Position numbers and translations under genes: made by a program
NCBI RefSeq assembly: GCF_015476655.1
Contig: NZ_JABFHF010000043.1
Span: 1 to 35,195, forward strand
Source: Aquiflexum lacus
GTDB lineage: Bacteria > Bacteroidota > Bacteroidia > Cytophagales > Cyclobacteriaceae
Reading direction: 5' to 3'
Length of the DNA: 35,195 nucleotides
Notes under the pieces: generated by a model
Database searches by the model: none
What the model was told of the DNA's origin: nothing
Seen by the model: the letters and a program-made list of their open reading frames with translations, nothing else
Shown: positions 22,222 to 30,682 of the stretch, piece after piece
Layout of the letters: every line of letters begins with the position of its first letter
How positions within the stretch are numbered: position 1 is the stretch's first letter

Positions 22222-25200
22222 TTAACTTTTGCTCTTGTTCAAAGTAGGTAGGGAATTTTTGAGTAATGAATAAATCCCTCCCAATGCCCCTGTGATACCT
22301 GCAACAAATGTGGATGCTTGATCCAAGAAATTTTTGTCAAAGTAGCTGATCAAAGCTACAGATAACAGAATAAAACTGAAGACAGCTATTTGGATGGAAC
22401 TTGCATTTCCATGCTTATCTTCGTCTCTTTTGAAAGCTTGTATTTCCTCTTCAGAGATATTGTTCAATATAAAAAGGCGAAAGTGCTTATCGAATAAAAT
22501 CGGAAATAATTCGGTCGATCCACTTCCGTCCAGAATGCCTCTTGGTACCAAAATGCCCTTTTGAATCAATTCGGTAATCACAGGTTTATTGGTAAAATTG
22601 AAAAAACCCTCCCGACTAAAGTAGTAACAGATTTTTTTCTCATCAAAGCTCATTTCTGACCAGATATTATAGAAATAGGCTTTTCTGGAACGGATGAGCA
22701 TATTTGCTTTTTCATCATTAGGAGTGATGACTTTAAGATTGGGATCCAAGTCTATCGGCACATATTCAAAGTGAAATGAACTGAATAGCTGTGAAAAAAT
22801 CATATTTTGTTTTGGGTCCTCTAATTGATGTAGCAATTGTTTCCATGAGACCCCTGAAGAGATAACAAAATATATCTTTCCATTAAGCGCTCTGATAAAT
22901 TGAGGTAATCTTTCCAAAAACAGGGACAAGTCTGGGAGACAATGCACATTTTTGATGATCCAGATATTTTTACCTTCCAGGTCTGGTATGGTAGACTCCT
23001 GCCATTTTAATTCAGGATTGGAAGTGCAATCGGTAATTTCATGTTTTCCGAGATCTAAGAGATCTTGGATCCATTTAGGATAATTTTCTGAGTCCAGTCC
23101 GCATATAAATACCTTTTGGCTGAGTGTGGAGGTATTTAGATTTTTTTGATGATACAAAAATCCTTCTAAATCCAAAAAATAAATTTTTTTGGAAAGGGTA
23201 TGAACCATCCAAATGAACAAAGCGAGAATCATGAGGAAAAACAGTGTCACGGATCCGGACCACAACAAGTTTCCCATTAATTTCTTGAAAGGTTTGACCA
23301 AACTTTTAGTATCAATTATTTTAATTTGTTCCAATTTTGGCTGCATCAATCGGCGATCAGTAAAAATAAACTCTTTGACCTGTGATGTATTTTGGCTGGT
23401 AAGGCCACCAAAAAAGAGTCTTCTACCCTCATCATAGGTGTTCCAAAAATTATCAGGTGTATTTTCATAATCATCTGGATTTTTCTGAGGTTCCCAGTTT
23501 TTGGATTCATATTGATGAACTTTTGAATAGATGATATATCCAGGTACAAACCCTATCATAAAAATCCACATGATGAAGAAACTGGTGTAGATATAGGGGA
23601 AATAATTAAAGCCGGAATTGTTTGCCCCGTAGCTTGGTGATCCGGAGTGATCTGTCGGGTTTAATAATTGAGGCTTTTCTCCGACGAATTTTTTTCTTTT
23701 TTTGAAAGTATAATAAGAAGATCCAACCACCCAAATGAGTAAAAATAAGAAATGAATAACGGGTATCAGGCAGCATAAAAACCAAAATGATATTGCAAGA
23801 ATCACTCCCATTATCCAAAAAAACCTTCTTATTTCTTGATTTCTGGAATTTCTGATGATCTTCTTATTTTCTTTAGTGGTAACTTGATTATTGATATTTT
23901 GCCAACTTGGACCTAACATCATATACATGATAACCTTGAAGTGGAAGGTCGCAATAAGGAGAACAGCGAAAATCCCAAAAAAATGAATCCTAGGAAGATG
24001 ATAATAATACAGGATGATGAAAATATAAATCACCATAAACCAAATCAAATATTCGAAATTCTTGACTTTGGCTTTTTTGGGGTATAAATAGTTATACGCA
24101 AATTTCTCCAGTGTCTTGTTTTTCGATTTGGATTTATTCAGTTTATTGGCAAGTGAAATAAGGGCAAGCATCAAAAGGTAGAAAAGTAAGAGTAGTATGG
24201 TTTCGAATGTTACCAAGGAAGAATAGGCATGCTCTAAATGTTCATCTTTTAGATACAACATCCATAACGGCTGATCAAATTTTAAACTATCATTATCGCT
24301 GACCATGATCAAATGACCCTGATAGGCGTGACCATCAAGATATAAAGGGATTTTCCATTCGGAATCTGCGCTTTGATTACTGTTGGATTTCATGATTCCT
24401 TCAACCTCCTCCCATTTATTGGCTGAAAGCAATTGGGAAAGGCTATCAGCAGCAATTTTAATTCTCCTGCTTTTGTGAATGATCAGCCCATTTTTTTTAA
24501 ATAACAAATACTCCCTCTTGTCATCATAATCCGTCAACCTGTCCTGCCAAAAGAAAGTAATGGCCTCTACATGGTTGCCAAATGCCGTGTTTATCGAATC
24601 TTCTGCGACACTTAGACGACTTATTACTGATTCCAGTTTGGAGTTATCCAAAGAGTAATGAGAACCTATGTACCGATTACCCGCTTTACTTAAATTGAAA
24701 TTGGGGTTATCACCTTTATTTGTTGGAGTTAAAAAATAGGAGTAATATTCCCTGTGCCTCAAAGATCGATACAATTGAGAAGCCGTATCCATAGAACCCT
24801 CCTGATAGATTTGCTCTACCCCACCGATAGTATTGATTCTGATCAGGTCATTGGATTTGTTTATAGAATAATCCCAATTGTCCAATAATTTCACTTTTTC
24901 CAAAAGATTTCTCTGTATGGAGTCTTTAATTGCATTTTGGATCATTTTATGGTGATCATCAGGTAAAGGATGGTGGCTTTTGAAAAAAGAAAAACCAAAT
25001 CCCAAAATAACCAGTATTCCCACAAGCGAAAGCCCGACACTGAAAACACCAAACTTGGTAAGCCTATCACCCTTGGCCAATCCAAAAAAAGAAAATATAG
25101 GAAGAGAAAAAAGCATTAACCCCAAAAGGAATACTAAAATGGTAAGATTTGTAAAATCCACCTTCCACCCGATAGACTCAAAATCCTGGAGCTTAATGGC

Positions 25201-25794
25201 ACCTACTAAGTAAAACTTGTAGTTGCCTATCAGCACAGGGGTATAATATATCAGGTGCTTCTCATCATGATATAGGATTTCCTGTTTATTGGTGGGCAAA
25301 AGCGGGGCATCGACTTCACCTTCAATTAATTGGAGGGATTTTCCGATCTCTGATCGAGGATAAAGAATCTGACCTGAATCATCAGTTAAAAAAACAGGTT
25401 TGAAAAAATCCTGATTATTGATCTTAGCAAAAAGTTGATCAAGACTGATGATCTCCTGCATAGAGGATGAAATATTTAATACCAGAATGGGTACTTCCTG
25501 TTGGTTTTCATGGAGCAATTCGACGGAATTAACTTTCACGAAATTAAAATCCTCAAATTTTTTAAATTTTGATTGCGGCCCGAGATTTAGAATCCGCCTT
25601 CTTTCTTCTTGTAGTTTTTGATTTGTATAAGATTGAAATGCCACCTGAAAATTACCCTTTATCAACTCCATGTTCCTAATCGCCTGTTCGTCGAGTTCTC
25701 TTTTGTTGGTATTTGACTGCTGAAAAAGCATGAATGCCACGATGATGATGGCTATCATGAAGATTCCCCAGATTTTGAAATTCTTGAGTCCCAT
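22222..25794 (-). CDS. large multi-spanning protein, sensor-like periplasmic domains plus degenerate NTPase-like cytoplasmic region
   Basis: A 1190-residue protein I cannot name. About eleven membrane helices are visible (near 8-25, 216-239, 250-271, 528-549, 582-598, 603-627, 658-692, 731-757, 848-867, 1134-1151, 1160-1178). Residues 26-215 lie outside and resemble a Cache sensor (PVFLTDDSGQILYP, then IYYTPVLIGNYKFYLVGAI); a second outer region is 275-525. Residues 868-1133 are cytoplasmic. Within them KVFICGLDSENYPKWI, KNIWIIKNVHCLPDL and GKIYFVISSGVSW look like the strands of a P-loop ATPase, but no GxxxxGK(S/T) or D-D/E Walker B is present. Residues 1040-1080 (YNIWSEMSFDEKKICYYFSR, then GFFNFTNK) resemble the winged helix behind STAND ATPases. 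It is monocistronic. A sensor-coupled signalling protein is a guess. Confidence 0.6.
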   Translation of the reverse strand: MGLKNFKIWGIFMIAIIIVAFMLFQQSNTNKRELDEQAIRNMELIKGNFQVAFQSYTNQKLQEERRRILNLGPQSKFKKFEDFNFVKVNSVELLHENQQEVPILVLNISSSMQEIISLDQLFAKINNQDFFKPVFLTDDSGQILYPRSEIGKSLQLIEGEVDAPLLPTNKQEILYHDEKHLIYYTPVLIGNYKFYLVGAIKLQDFESIGWKVDFTNLTILVFLLGLMLFSLPIFSFFGLAKGDRLTKFGVFSVGLSLVGILVILGFGFSFFKSHHPLPDDHHKMIQNAIKDSIQRNLLEKVKLLDNWDYSINKSNDLIRINTIGGVEQIYQEGSMDTASQLYRSLRHREYYSYFLTPTNKGDNPNFNLSKAGNRYIGSHYSLDNSKLESVISRLSVAEDSINTAFGNHVEAITFFWQDRLTDYDDKREYLLFKKNGLIIHKSRRIKIAADSLSQLLSANKWEEVEGIMKSNSNQSADSEWKIPLYLDGHAYQGHLIMVSDNDSLKFDQPLWMLYLKDEHLEHAYSSLVTFETILLLLFYLLMLALISLANKLNKSKSKNKTLEKFAYNYLYPKKAKVKNFEYLIWFMVIYIFIILYYYHLPRIHFFGIFAVLLIATFHFKVIMYMMLGPSWQNINNQVTTKENKKIIRNSRNQEIRRFFWIMGVILAISFWFLCCLIPVIHFLFLLIWVVGSSYYTFKKRKKFVGEKPQLLNPTDHSGSPSYGANNSGFNYFPYIYTSFFIMWIFMIGFVPGYIIYSKVHQYESKNWEPQKNPDDYENTPDNFWNTYDEGRRLFFGGLTSQNTSQVKEFIFTDRRLMQPKLEQIKIIDTKSLVKPFKKLMGNLLWSGSVTLFFLMILALFIWMVHTLSKKIYFLDLEGFLYHQKNLNTSTLSQKVFICGLDSENYPKWIQDLLDLGKHEITDCTSNPELKWQESTIPDLEGKNIWIIKNVHCLPDLSLFLERLPQFIRALNGKIYFVISSGVSWKQLLHQLEDPKQNMIFSQLFSSFHFEYVPIDLDPNLKVITPNDEKANMLIRSRKAYFYNIWSEMSFDEKKICYYFSREGFFNFTNKPVITELIQKGILVPRGILDGSGSTELFPILFDKHFRLFILNNISEEEIQAFKRDEDKHGNASSIQIAVFSFILLSVALISYFDKNFLDQASTFVAGITGALGGIYSLLKNSLPTLNKSKS

Positions 25795-26170
25795 AAAAAT
25801 ATTGATTTAAAAGTCAAAATAAATATACAAAAACTACTGATTATCAAAAAGATATGATAGTATTTATTCAAGAATGTATATTTTTTTTACAATGTGGTTA
25901 TATTTGGTCCACTTGGGCGTGATAGAAAAAACAATTGATCCCTGATTGAAAGAACCATATTCTTGGATTAATCCTTATTCAAAAAATACAATTTTTGTAT
26001 TATTTTTTATTCCTAACTCAATCCTTTTCAATGGTTTCACTCGAAAAGTATATTTTTTTAATACTGATTTTTGTTAATCTCATTTTATACAGGCATATTT
26101 ATTGCTCTCGCAATAAAAATACCATATAGGTAAAAATCGTTTACGCTTAGGTTTAAAACTACCAATTCCA
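25795..26170. other. 376-bp divergent spacer with two hairpins
   Basis: Very AT-rich spacer between two divergent genes. It contains AATACAA-TTT-TTGTATT (25985-26001, flanked by A and T runs like a bidirectional terminator) and a perfect 8-bp stem with loop TCTC (TTTATTGC at 26098-26105, GCAATAAA at 26110-26117) about 54 bp before the next start codon. A TATATTTG box at 25899-25906 fits TAnnTTTG on the plus strand but is 265 bp from the gene and lacks a -33 element. Confidence 0.5.
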
Positions 26171-26764
26171 ATGAAAAAAAATCTTACCACCCTGTTTCTT
26201 GCATTATTCCTTGCGTTTCAGGTGTCAGCACAGGAAACTACCGAAACGGGTTCACTCAATGAAGGAACAATCACCAGTCAATTTGATTATCTCAATAGGA
26301 TTTCTAATAACTACCAAGAATACAAAGTCGTCAAAAAGACCAATCTTGAAAAGATACGGGCCAATGTCCTTGACTCCCTCAATGTTTTCAAGAACCAATT
26401 GACAACAGTCAATCAGGAATTGGGTATCAGACAATCCAAAATCGGAGAATTGGAAAAACAAGTAACAGAAACAAATAATCAGTTGGAAGTTGCCGAAGCA
26501 GCAAGGGACAACTTCGAGTTTTTGGGAATGGCCATTCATAAATCAGCTTATGTGACCATGATGTGGACTATTGTCGGAATATTGACAGCGGCTTTTTTGT
26601 TCTTTTTGTTCAAGTACAGCCAAAGCCATAAAGTAATTTCAAGGGCCAAAAAAGACTTGGCTGAAACGATCGAGGAATTCGAGCAGCACCGTAAAAATAC
26701 GCTTGAAAGAGAGCGGAAACTCAAAAGGGAATTGGTAGATGCCATGAATGGGAAGACCCATTGA
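26171..26764 (+). CDS. conserved coiled-coil membrane protein
   Basis: A 197-residue protein with signal peptide (MKKNLTTLFLALFLAFQVSA), an exported coiled coil (about 55-115: VFKNQLTTVNQELGIRQSKI and the following EKQVTETNNQLEVAEAA), one membrane helix (128-148, TIVGILTAAFLFFLFKY) and a charged cytoplasmic helix (155-190). Homologues in Bacteroidota are sometimes labelled tRNA methyltransferase, which nothing in the sequence supports: there is no AdoMet-binding or SPOUT motif. A structural or scaffolding role at the inner membrane is the only inference possible. A strong terminator follows. Confidence 0.7.
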   Translation: MKKNLTTLFLALFLAFQVSAQETTETGSLNEGTITSQFDYLNRISNNYQEYKVVKKTNLEKIRANVLDSLNVFKNQLTTVNQELGIRQSKIGELEKQVTETNNQLEVAEAARDNFEFLGMAIHKSAYVTMMWTIVGILTAAFLFFLFKYSQSHKVISRAKKDLAETIEEFEQHRKNTLERERKLKRELVDAMNGKTH

Positions 26765-26785
26765 AACCCTTAAAAAATTAAATTC

Positions 26786-26822
26786 AAATCCCCTGCAATT
26801 TGATCTTGCAGGGGATTTTTTC
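26786..26822. terminator. strong bidirectional terminator
   Basis: A perfect 13-bp stem (26786-26798 with 26806-26818; AAATCCCCTGCAA and its complement) with loop TTTGATC, followed by a T run on the plus strand and by an A-derived T run of about three on the minus strand. It serves the gene ending at 26764 and may also stop transcripts from the convergent gene at 26867. Confidence 0.92.
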
Positions 26823-26866
26823 TAAGGGATTACAGCTAAGCTGATCTCAAGGTATTGATCCTGCTA

Positions 26867-27178
26867 TTAGGTAAGCAGGATAATTAACAATAAAATGATG
26901 ATAATGGCCCCAACGGAAATATACACACCACCACCAAGATTTTTTGCCTCTTTTTTCATCTCCCTGAGTTCTTCTTTCACTTCTTTGCGCTCATCATTAC
27001 TCAGATCAGAAAGGTCCATGGCTTTAATTTCGGCCACTCTGCTTTCAATTTCAGCCACGCGGGCTTCCTCTTCAACAGTCAGTTCCTTTTTATCTTTTTT
27101 GGATTCTTTAGCCATAGCCGCCGGCGCTATTGCTGTAAATAAAAACATAAGAGATAGAAATATTGCAAATTTTTTCAT
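26867..27178 (-). CDS. small signal-peptide protein with C-terminal membrane helix
   Basis: A 103-residue protein: signal peptide (KKFAIFLSLMFLFTAIAPAA, cleavage after AMA), a highly charged helix (25-80, ELTVEEEARVAEIESRVAEI and KEELREMKKEAKN), a GGG hinge and a hydrophobic end (VYISVGAIIIILLLIILLT). If the signal peptide is cleaved, the helix lies in the periplasm, anchored by the C terminus. No domain recognised; similar small proteins occur in Bacteroidota. Its stop codon lies in the loop of an 8-bp hairpin (26858-26865 with 26874-26881), which has no T tract. Confidence 0.65.
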   Translation of the reverse strand: MKKFAIFLSLMFLFTAIAPAAMAKESKKDKKELTVEEEARVAEIESRVAEIKAMDLSDLSNDERKEVKEELREMKKEAKNLGGGVYISVGAIIIILLLIILLT

Positions 27179-27423
27179 AGGGTAACAATTAAGTTTTAGT
27201 TAATAATAATTTTTAAGATTGGGTTTCGAAAAACCACTATGGATGACTAAATTACCAATAATCAGACCAATGCTGATTAAGGCAATTCCAATGTAGTCAA
27301 TTTTTATCAGGATTTGTCAGATTTTCGGTCCACGGGTAGGATTATTATTTGTAATTTAGCCCATTCAGGAAAACGTCCTAAGTTTTCCAAATCTAAATTA
27401 ATCCAATAAACATAACCGATACC

Positions 27424-30240
27424 ATGTCCCCAAAAGGAGATAAGAAACTCTTCCTCCTGGATGCAATGGCCCTTATTTATAGGGCGCATTTTGCCTTCAG
27501 CAAAAATCCCCGTATAAACTCCAAAGGTCTCAATACCGGCATCATGCTCGGATTTACCAATACGCTCTTAGAAGTGTTGGAAAAGGAAAAGCCTACCCAT
27601 ATTGCTGTGGCATTTGATACCAAAGCGCCTACTTTCAGGCATATTCAGTTTGAAGCCTACAAGGCCAACCGTCAAGAACAGCCCGAGGATATTGAGGTAG
27701 GCATTCCATGGGTAAAGCAAATCGTCAAGGCCTTCAATATACCCCTATTGGAATTGGATGGTTTTGAAGCGGATGATATCATCGGAACAATTGCCAAAAA
27801 AGCCGAAAGAACCAGTTTTGAAGTCTACATGATGACCCCTGATAAGGATTATGGGCAATTGGTAGAAGACCATATCTACTTGTATAAACCTGCCTTTATG
27901 GGTAATGGGGTAGATATCATGGGCCCAAAAGAAGTTTGTGCCAAGTGGGACATTGAACATGTCGATCAGGTAAGAGATATCCTTGGGCTGATGGGCGATG
28001 CGGTGGATAATATTCCCGGAATTCCCGGAATAGGCCAAAAGACCGCCGTTAAACTTCTCAAAGAATATGGTACAATTGAAGAGCTCCTCAATAATACAGA
28101 CCAACTTAAAGGGAAGCAGAAGGAAAATGTAGAGACCTTTGCACAACAAGGACTGCTTTCCAAAGAGTTGGCGACCATCAATATTGAAGTACCAGTGAAT
28201 TTTGATGAATTGGACTTGCGCTATGATGGTCCTCATGAAGAAAATCTCAAAGCACTATTTGCAGAGCTCGAATTCCGATCCTTGACACAAAGGGTATTTG
28301 GAGAAAAAATCAAAAAACCGCAGGTCAAAGTGAGTGAACAGTTGGGACTCTTTACCGGTGTAGAAGAATCCAAAGTGGAAGAAGACGAAACGGTGGATGA
28401 AATCCCTTTGCCTGCCATTCAGTTACACGACAGTATCCTGACCTCTGCCCATGATTACCATAAAGTAGATGGAGAAAAAGCCATCAAGGAATTGATCGGT
28501 TATTTGGAGTTGCAGGATGAGTTTTGTTTTGATACCGAAACCACCGCCCTGAATCCCAATGAAGCCGAATTGGTCGGATTATCTTTTTCCTATGTACCCG
28601 GTGAAGCCTTTTACATCCCTTTTCCAGCCAATCAGGAGGAAGCCAAAGAGAAGTTGGAGTTATTCAGGGGAATTTTTGAGAATGAAAACATCACTAAAAT
28701 AGGACAGAATGTAAAATATGACCTGTTGGTTTTGAAAAACTATGGCATGGATGTCAAGGGTAAACTCTATGATACCATGTTGGCCCATTACCTGATCGAA
28801 CCCGAAGGAAAACATTCTATGGATTGGTTGGCCCAACAGTACCTCAATTATAGACCTGTATCCATTGAGTCTCTGATCGGTAAAAAAGGAAAGAACCAAG
28901 GCAACATGCGTGATGTAGAGGTGGATGAGGTAGTAGCTTACGCTGCTGAAGATGCAGACATCACCTTAAAACTCAAACAGGAATTTGATCCCATTATCAA
29001 GAGCAATGGATTGGAGAAACTGCTTCATGAAGTGGAAAATCCATTGATCCGGGTATTGACAGATATGGAATTTGAGGGGGTGCGGATTGATACCGATAGC
29101 CTGGCAGAGATGTCTGTCCTGTTGGAGGAAGAAAGCAAAGAAATAGAAAAAAGAGTCTATGAGCTTGCAGGTGAAGAATTCAATCTTTCCTCACCCAAGC
29201 AATTGGGAGAAATCTTGTTTGTCAAACTCCAATTAGACCCTAAGGCCAAGAAAACCAAAACCGGTCAATTTGCCACAGGTGAGGAAGTGCTGAGCAAGAT
29301 GGCCGGAGAACATGAAATAGCCGAGGCCATTCTCGAATTCCGTCAGATGGTGAAGTTGAAATCCACCTACGTGGATGCCCTGCCCACCATGATCAATCCT
29401 AAAACAGGTAGGGTGCATACCACCTACAATCAGTTTGTGGCAGCCACAGGCAGACTTTCCTCCATCAACCCCAACCTTCAGAATATCCCTATCAGGACCG
29501 CGAGAGGCAGGGAGATCAGAAAAGCATTTGTTCCGAGGGATGAAGATCATGTTTTGTTGGCAGCGGATTACTCTCAGATAGAATTGCGCATCATGGCGGC
29601 ATTCTCACAGGATGAATCCATGATTGAGGCATTCAAAAACGGCAGGGATATTCATGCTACCACAGCAGCTAAGATTTTCCAGGTTCCTTTGGAGGAAGTA
29701 ACCTCAGACATGAGAAGAAAAGCCAAGACGGCCAACTTTGGGATTATCTATGGCATCTCTGCTTTCGGACTAGGGCAACGTCTTAGTATTTCAAGAACAG
29801 AGGCCAAGGAAATCATTGATGCTTATTTCAAAGAATTCCCTGCTGTCAAGGAATATATGGACAATGCTATCGAAAAAGCAAGGAAAAACGAATATGTAGA
29901 GACCATCTTGGGTCGACGTCGCTACCTCCGTGACATCAATAGCCGCAATCAGACCATGCGGGGCTTTGCAGAGCGCAATGCCATCAATGCCCCTATACAA
30001 GGTTCTGCGGCAGATATGATCAAAGTGGCCATGATCCATGTCCATGATTGGATGAAAAAAGAAAAACTTAAATCAAAAATGATCCTTCAGGTTCATGATG
30101 AATTGGTTTTTGATGCCCACAAAGATGAGGTTGAACTCCTCCAAAAAGAAATCCCCAAACTCATGGCCAACGCCGTCACCATTGAAGTACCACTTGAGGT
30201 TGAAGTTGGGATCGGTAGTGATTGGCTGCAAGCGCATTAG
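27424..30240 (+). CDS. polA: DNA polymerase I
   Basis: Replication and repair polymerase that removes RNA primers and fills gaps. The 938-residue protein has the 5'-3' flap nuclease (residues 1-290: LFLLDAMALIYRAHFAF, ELDGFEADDIIGTIA, MGDAVDNIPGIPGIGQKTA), an intact 3'-5' proofreading domain (about 350-540: FDTETTALNP for Exo I, GQNVKYDLLVL for Exo II, YAAEDADITLK for Exo III) and the polymerase domain (about 560-938) with motif A DYSQIELR (from 715), motif B RRKAKTANFGIIYG (from about 764) and motif C QVHDELVFD (about 890). Proofreading residues are kept, unlike in Taq-like enzymes. Start MSPKGDKKLFLLDAMALIYR is the only sensible one. No convincing -33/-7 pair was found. Confidence 0.96.
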   Translation: MSPKGDKKLFLLDAMALIYRAHFAFSKNPRINSKGLNTGIMLGFTNTLLEVLEKEKPTHIAVAFDTKAPTFRHIQFEAYKANRQEQPEDIEVGIPWVKQIVKAFNIPLLELDGFEADDIIGTIAKKAERTSFEVYMMTPDKDYGQLVEDHIYLYKPAFMGNGVDIMGPKEVCAKWDIEHVDQVRDILGLMGDAVDNIPGIPGIGQKTAVKLLKEYGTIEELLNNTDQLKGKQKENVETFAQQGLLSKELATINIEVPVNFDELDLRYDGPHEENLKALFAELEFRSLTQRVFGEKIKKPQVKVSEQLGLFTGVEESKVEEDETVDEIPLPAIQLHDSILTSAHDYHKVDGEKAIKELIGYLELQDEFCFDTETTALNPNEAELVGLSFSYVPGEAFYIPFPANQEEAKEKLELFRGIFENENITKIGQNVKYDLLVLKNYGMDVKGKLYDTMLAHYLIEPEGKHSMDWLAQQYLNYRPVSIESLIGKKGKNQGNMRDVEVDEVVAYAAEDADITLKLKQEFDPIIKSNGLEKLLHEVENPLIRVLTDMEFEGVRIDTDSLAEMSVLLEEESKEIEKRVYELAGEEFNLSSPKQLGEILFVKLQLDPKAKKTKTGQFATGEEVLSKMAGEHEIAEAILEFRQMVKLKSTYVDALPTMINPKTGRVHTTYNQFVAATGRLSSINPNLQNIPIRTARGREIRKAFVPRDEDHVLLAADYSQIELRIMAAFSQDESMIEAFKNGRDIHATTAAKIFQVPLEEVTSDMRRKAKTANFGIIYGISAFGLGQRLSISRTEAKEIIDAYFKEFPAVKEYMDNAIEKARKNEYVETILGRRRYLRDINSRNQTMRGFAERNAINAPIQGSAADMIKVAMIHVHDWMKKEKLKSKMILQVHDELVFDAHKDEVELLQKEIPKLMANAVTIEVPLEVEVGIGSDWLQAH

Positions 30241-30261
30241 GGGATGAAGGAGAAAGGATGA

Positions 30262-30303
30262 AGAAAATAGAGCCAAGAAACAAGAGCCAAGAAACAAGAG
30301 GAG
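30262..30303 (+). repeat. AGA-heptamer array after polA
   Basis: Six in-phase units on the plus strand: AGAAAAT, then AGAGCCA and AGAAACA twice each in alternation, then AGAGGAG. The alternation gives a 14-bp superunit. It starts 22 bp after the polA stop, with the purine strand in the polA sense, and faces the inverted array at 30611-30676. Confidence 0.8.
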
Positions 30304-30320
30304 AGGTGAAAGAAAGCGTT

Positions 30321-30548
30321 TCCTTGTCACTTCGACGTCAGGAGAAGTCTGTTTCCCTACTATGGTTTACAGATCTCGAACTCAATAGACATCGGGACTG
30401 AGTTGACAAAAAGAAGTTTATGGATGAGCTTCGAAGCATTAATTACATCAATTGTTATATATAAAGTCTTTTAAGGTTGGATCGTAGAAAGAAGTCTGTT
30501 TCCCTAATTTAGGGTATTAGACCTCTCCTGCCGTCGAGGTGACAAGGC
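30321..30548. repeat. REP-like inverted repeat element between polA and radA
   Basis: The left arm (30321-30350, from TCCTTGTCACTTCGACGTCA) is an imperfect inverted copy of 30519-30548 (complement GCCTTGTCACCTCGACGGCA), about 25 of 30 positions equal. The 16-bp GAAGTCTGTTTCCCTA occurs as a direct repeat at 30344-30359 and 30491-30506. Such G/C-rich palindromic spacer repeats are dispersed in many Bacteroidota genomes, usually as substrates of TnpA-REP transposases; no such gene is in this window. No coding frame in the 170-bp core. Confidence 0.6.
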
Positions 30549-30610
30549 AAAGTTTTAAACACTTTGAAGCTGAAATTATATCAATAGTACCACTATACTC
30601 AAAGTGAAAG

Positions 30611-30676
30611 TCTTGGTTCTCGTATCTCGGTTCTCGCTTCCCACATCTCACGTCTCAAATCTAACGTCTCACGTCT
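30611..30676 (-). repeat. AGA-heptamer array directly upstream of radA
   Basis: On the plus strand TCT recurs at 30611, 30618, 30625, 30632, 30646, 30653, 30660, 30667 and 30674, with TCC in phase at 30639: ten heptamers, such as AGACGTG, AGATTTG and AGAACCA on the minus strand. The array ends 6 bp before the radA start codon, so the ribosome-binding region of radA is the pyrimidine-rich strand of the repeat. Confidence 0.85.
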
Positions 30677-30682
30677 TTATTC

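Noticed and set aside
27745-28236. 163-codon antisense frame in polA
   Set aside because: Lies completely inside the conserved flap-nuclease region of polA; composition follows from the polA codons.
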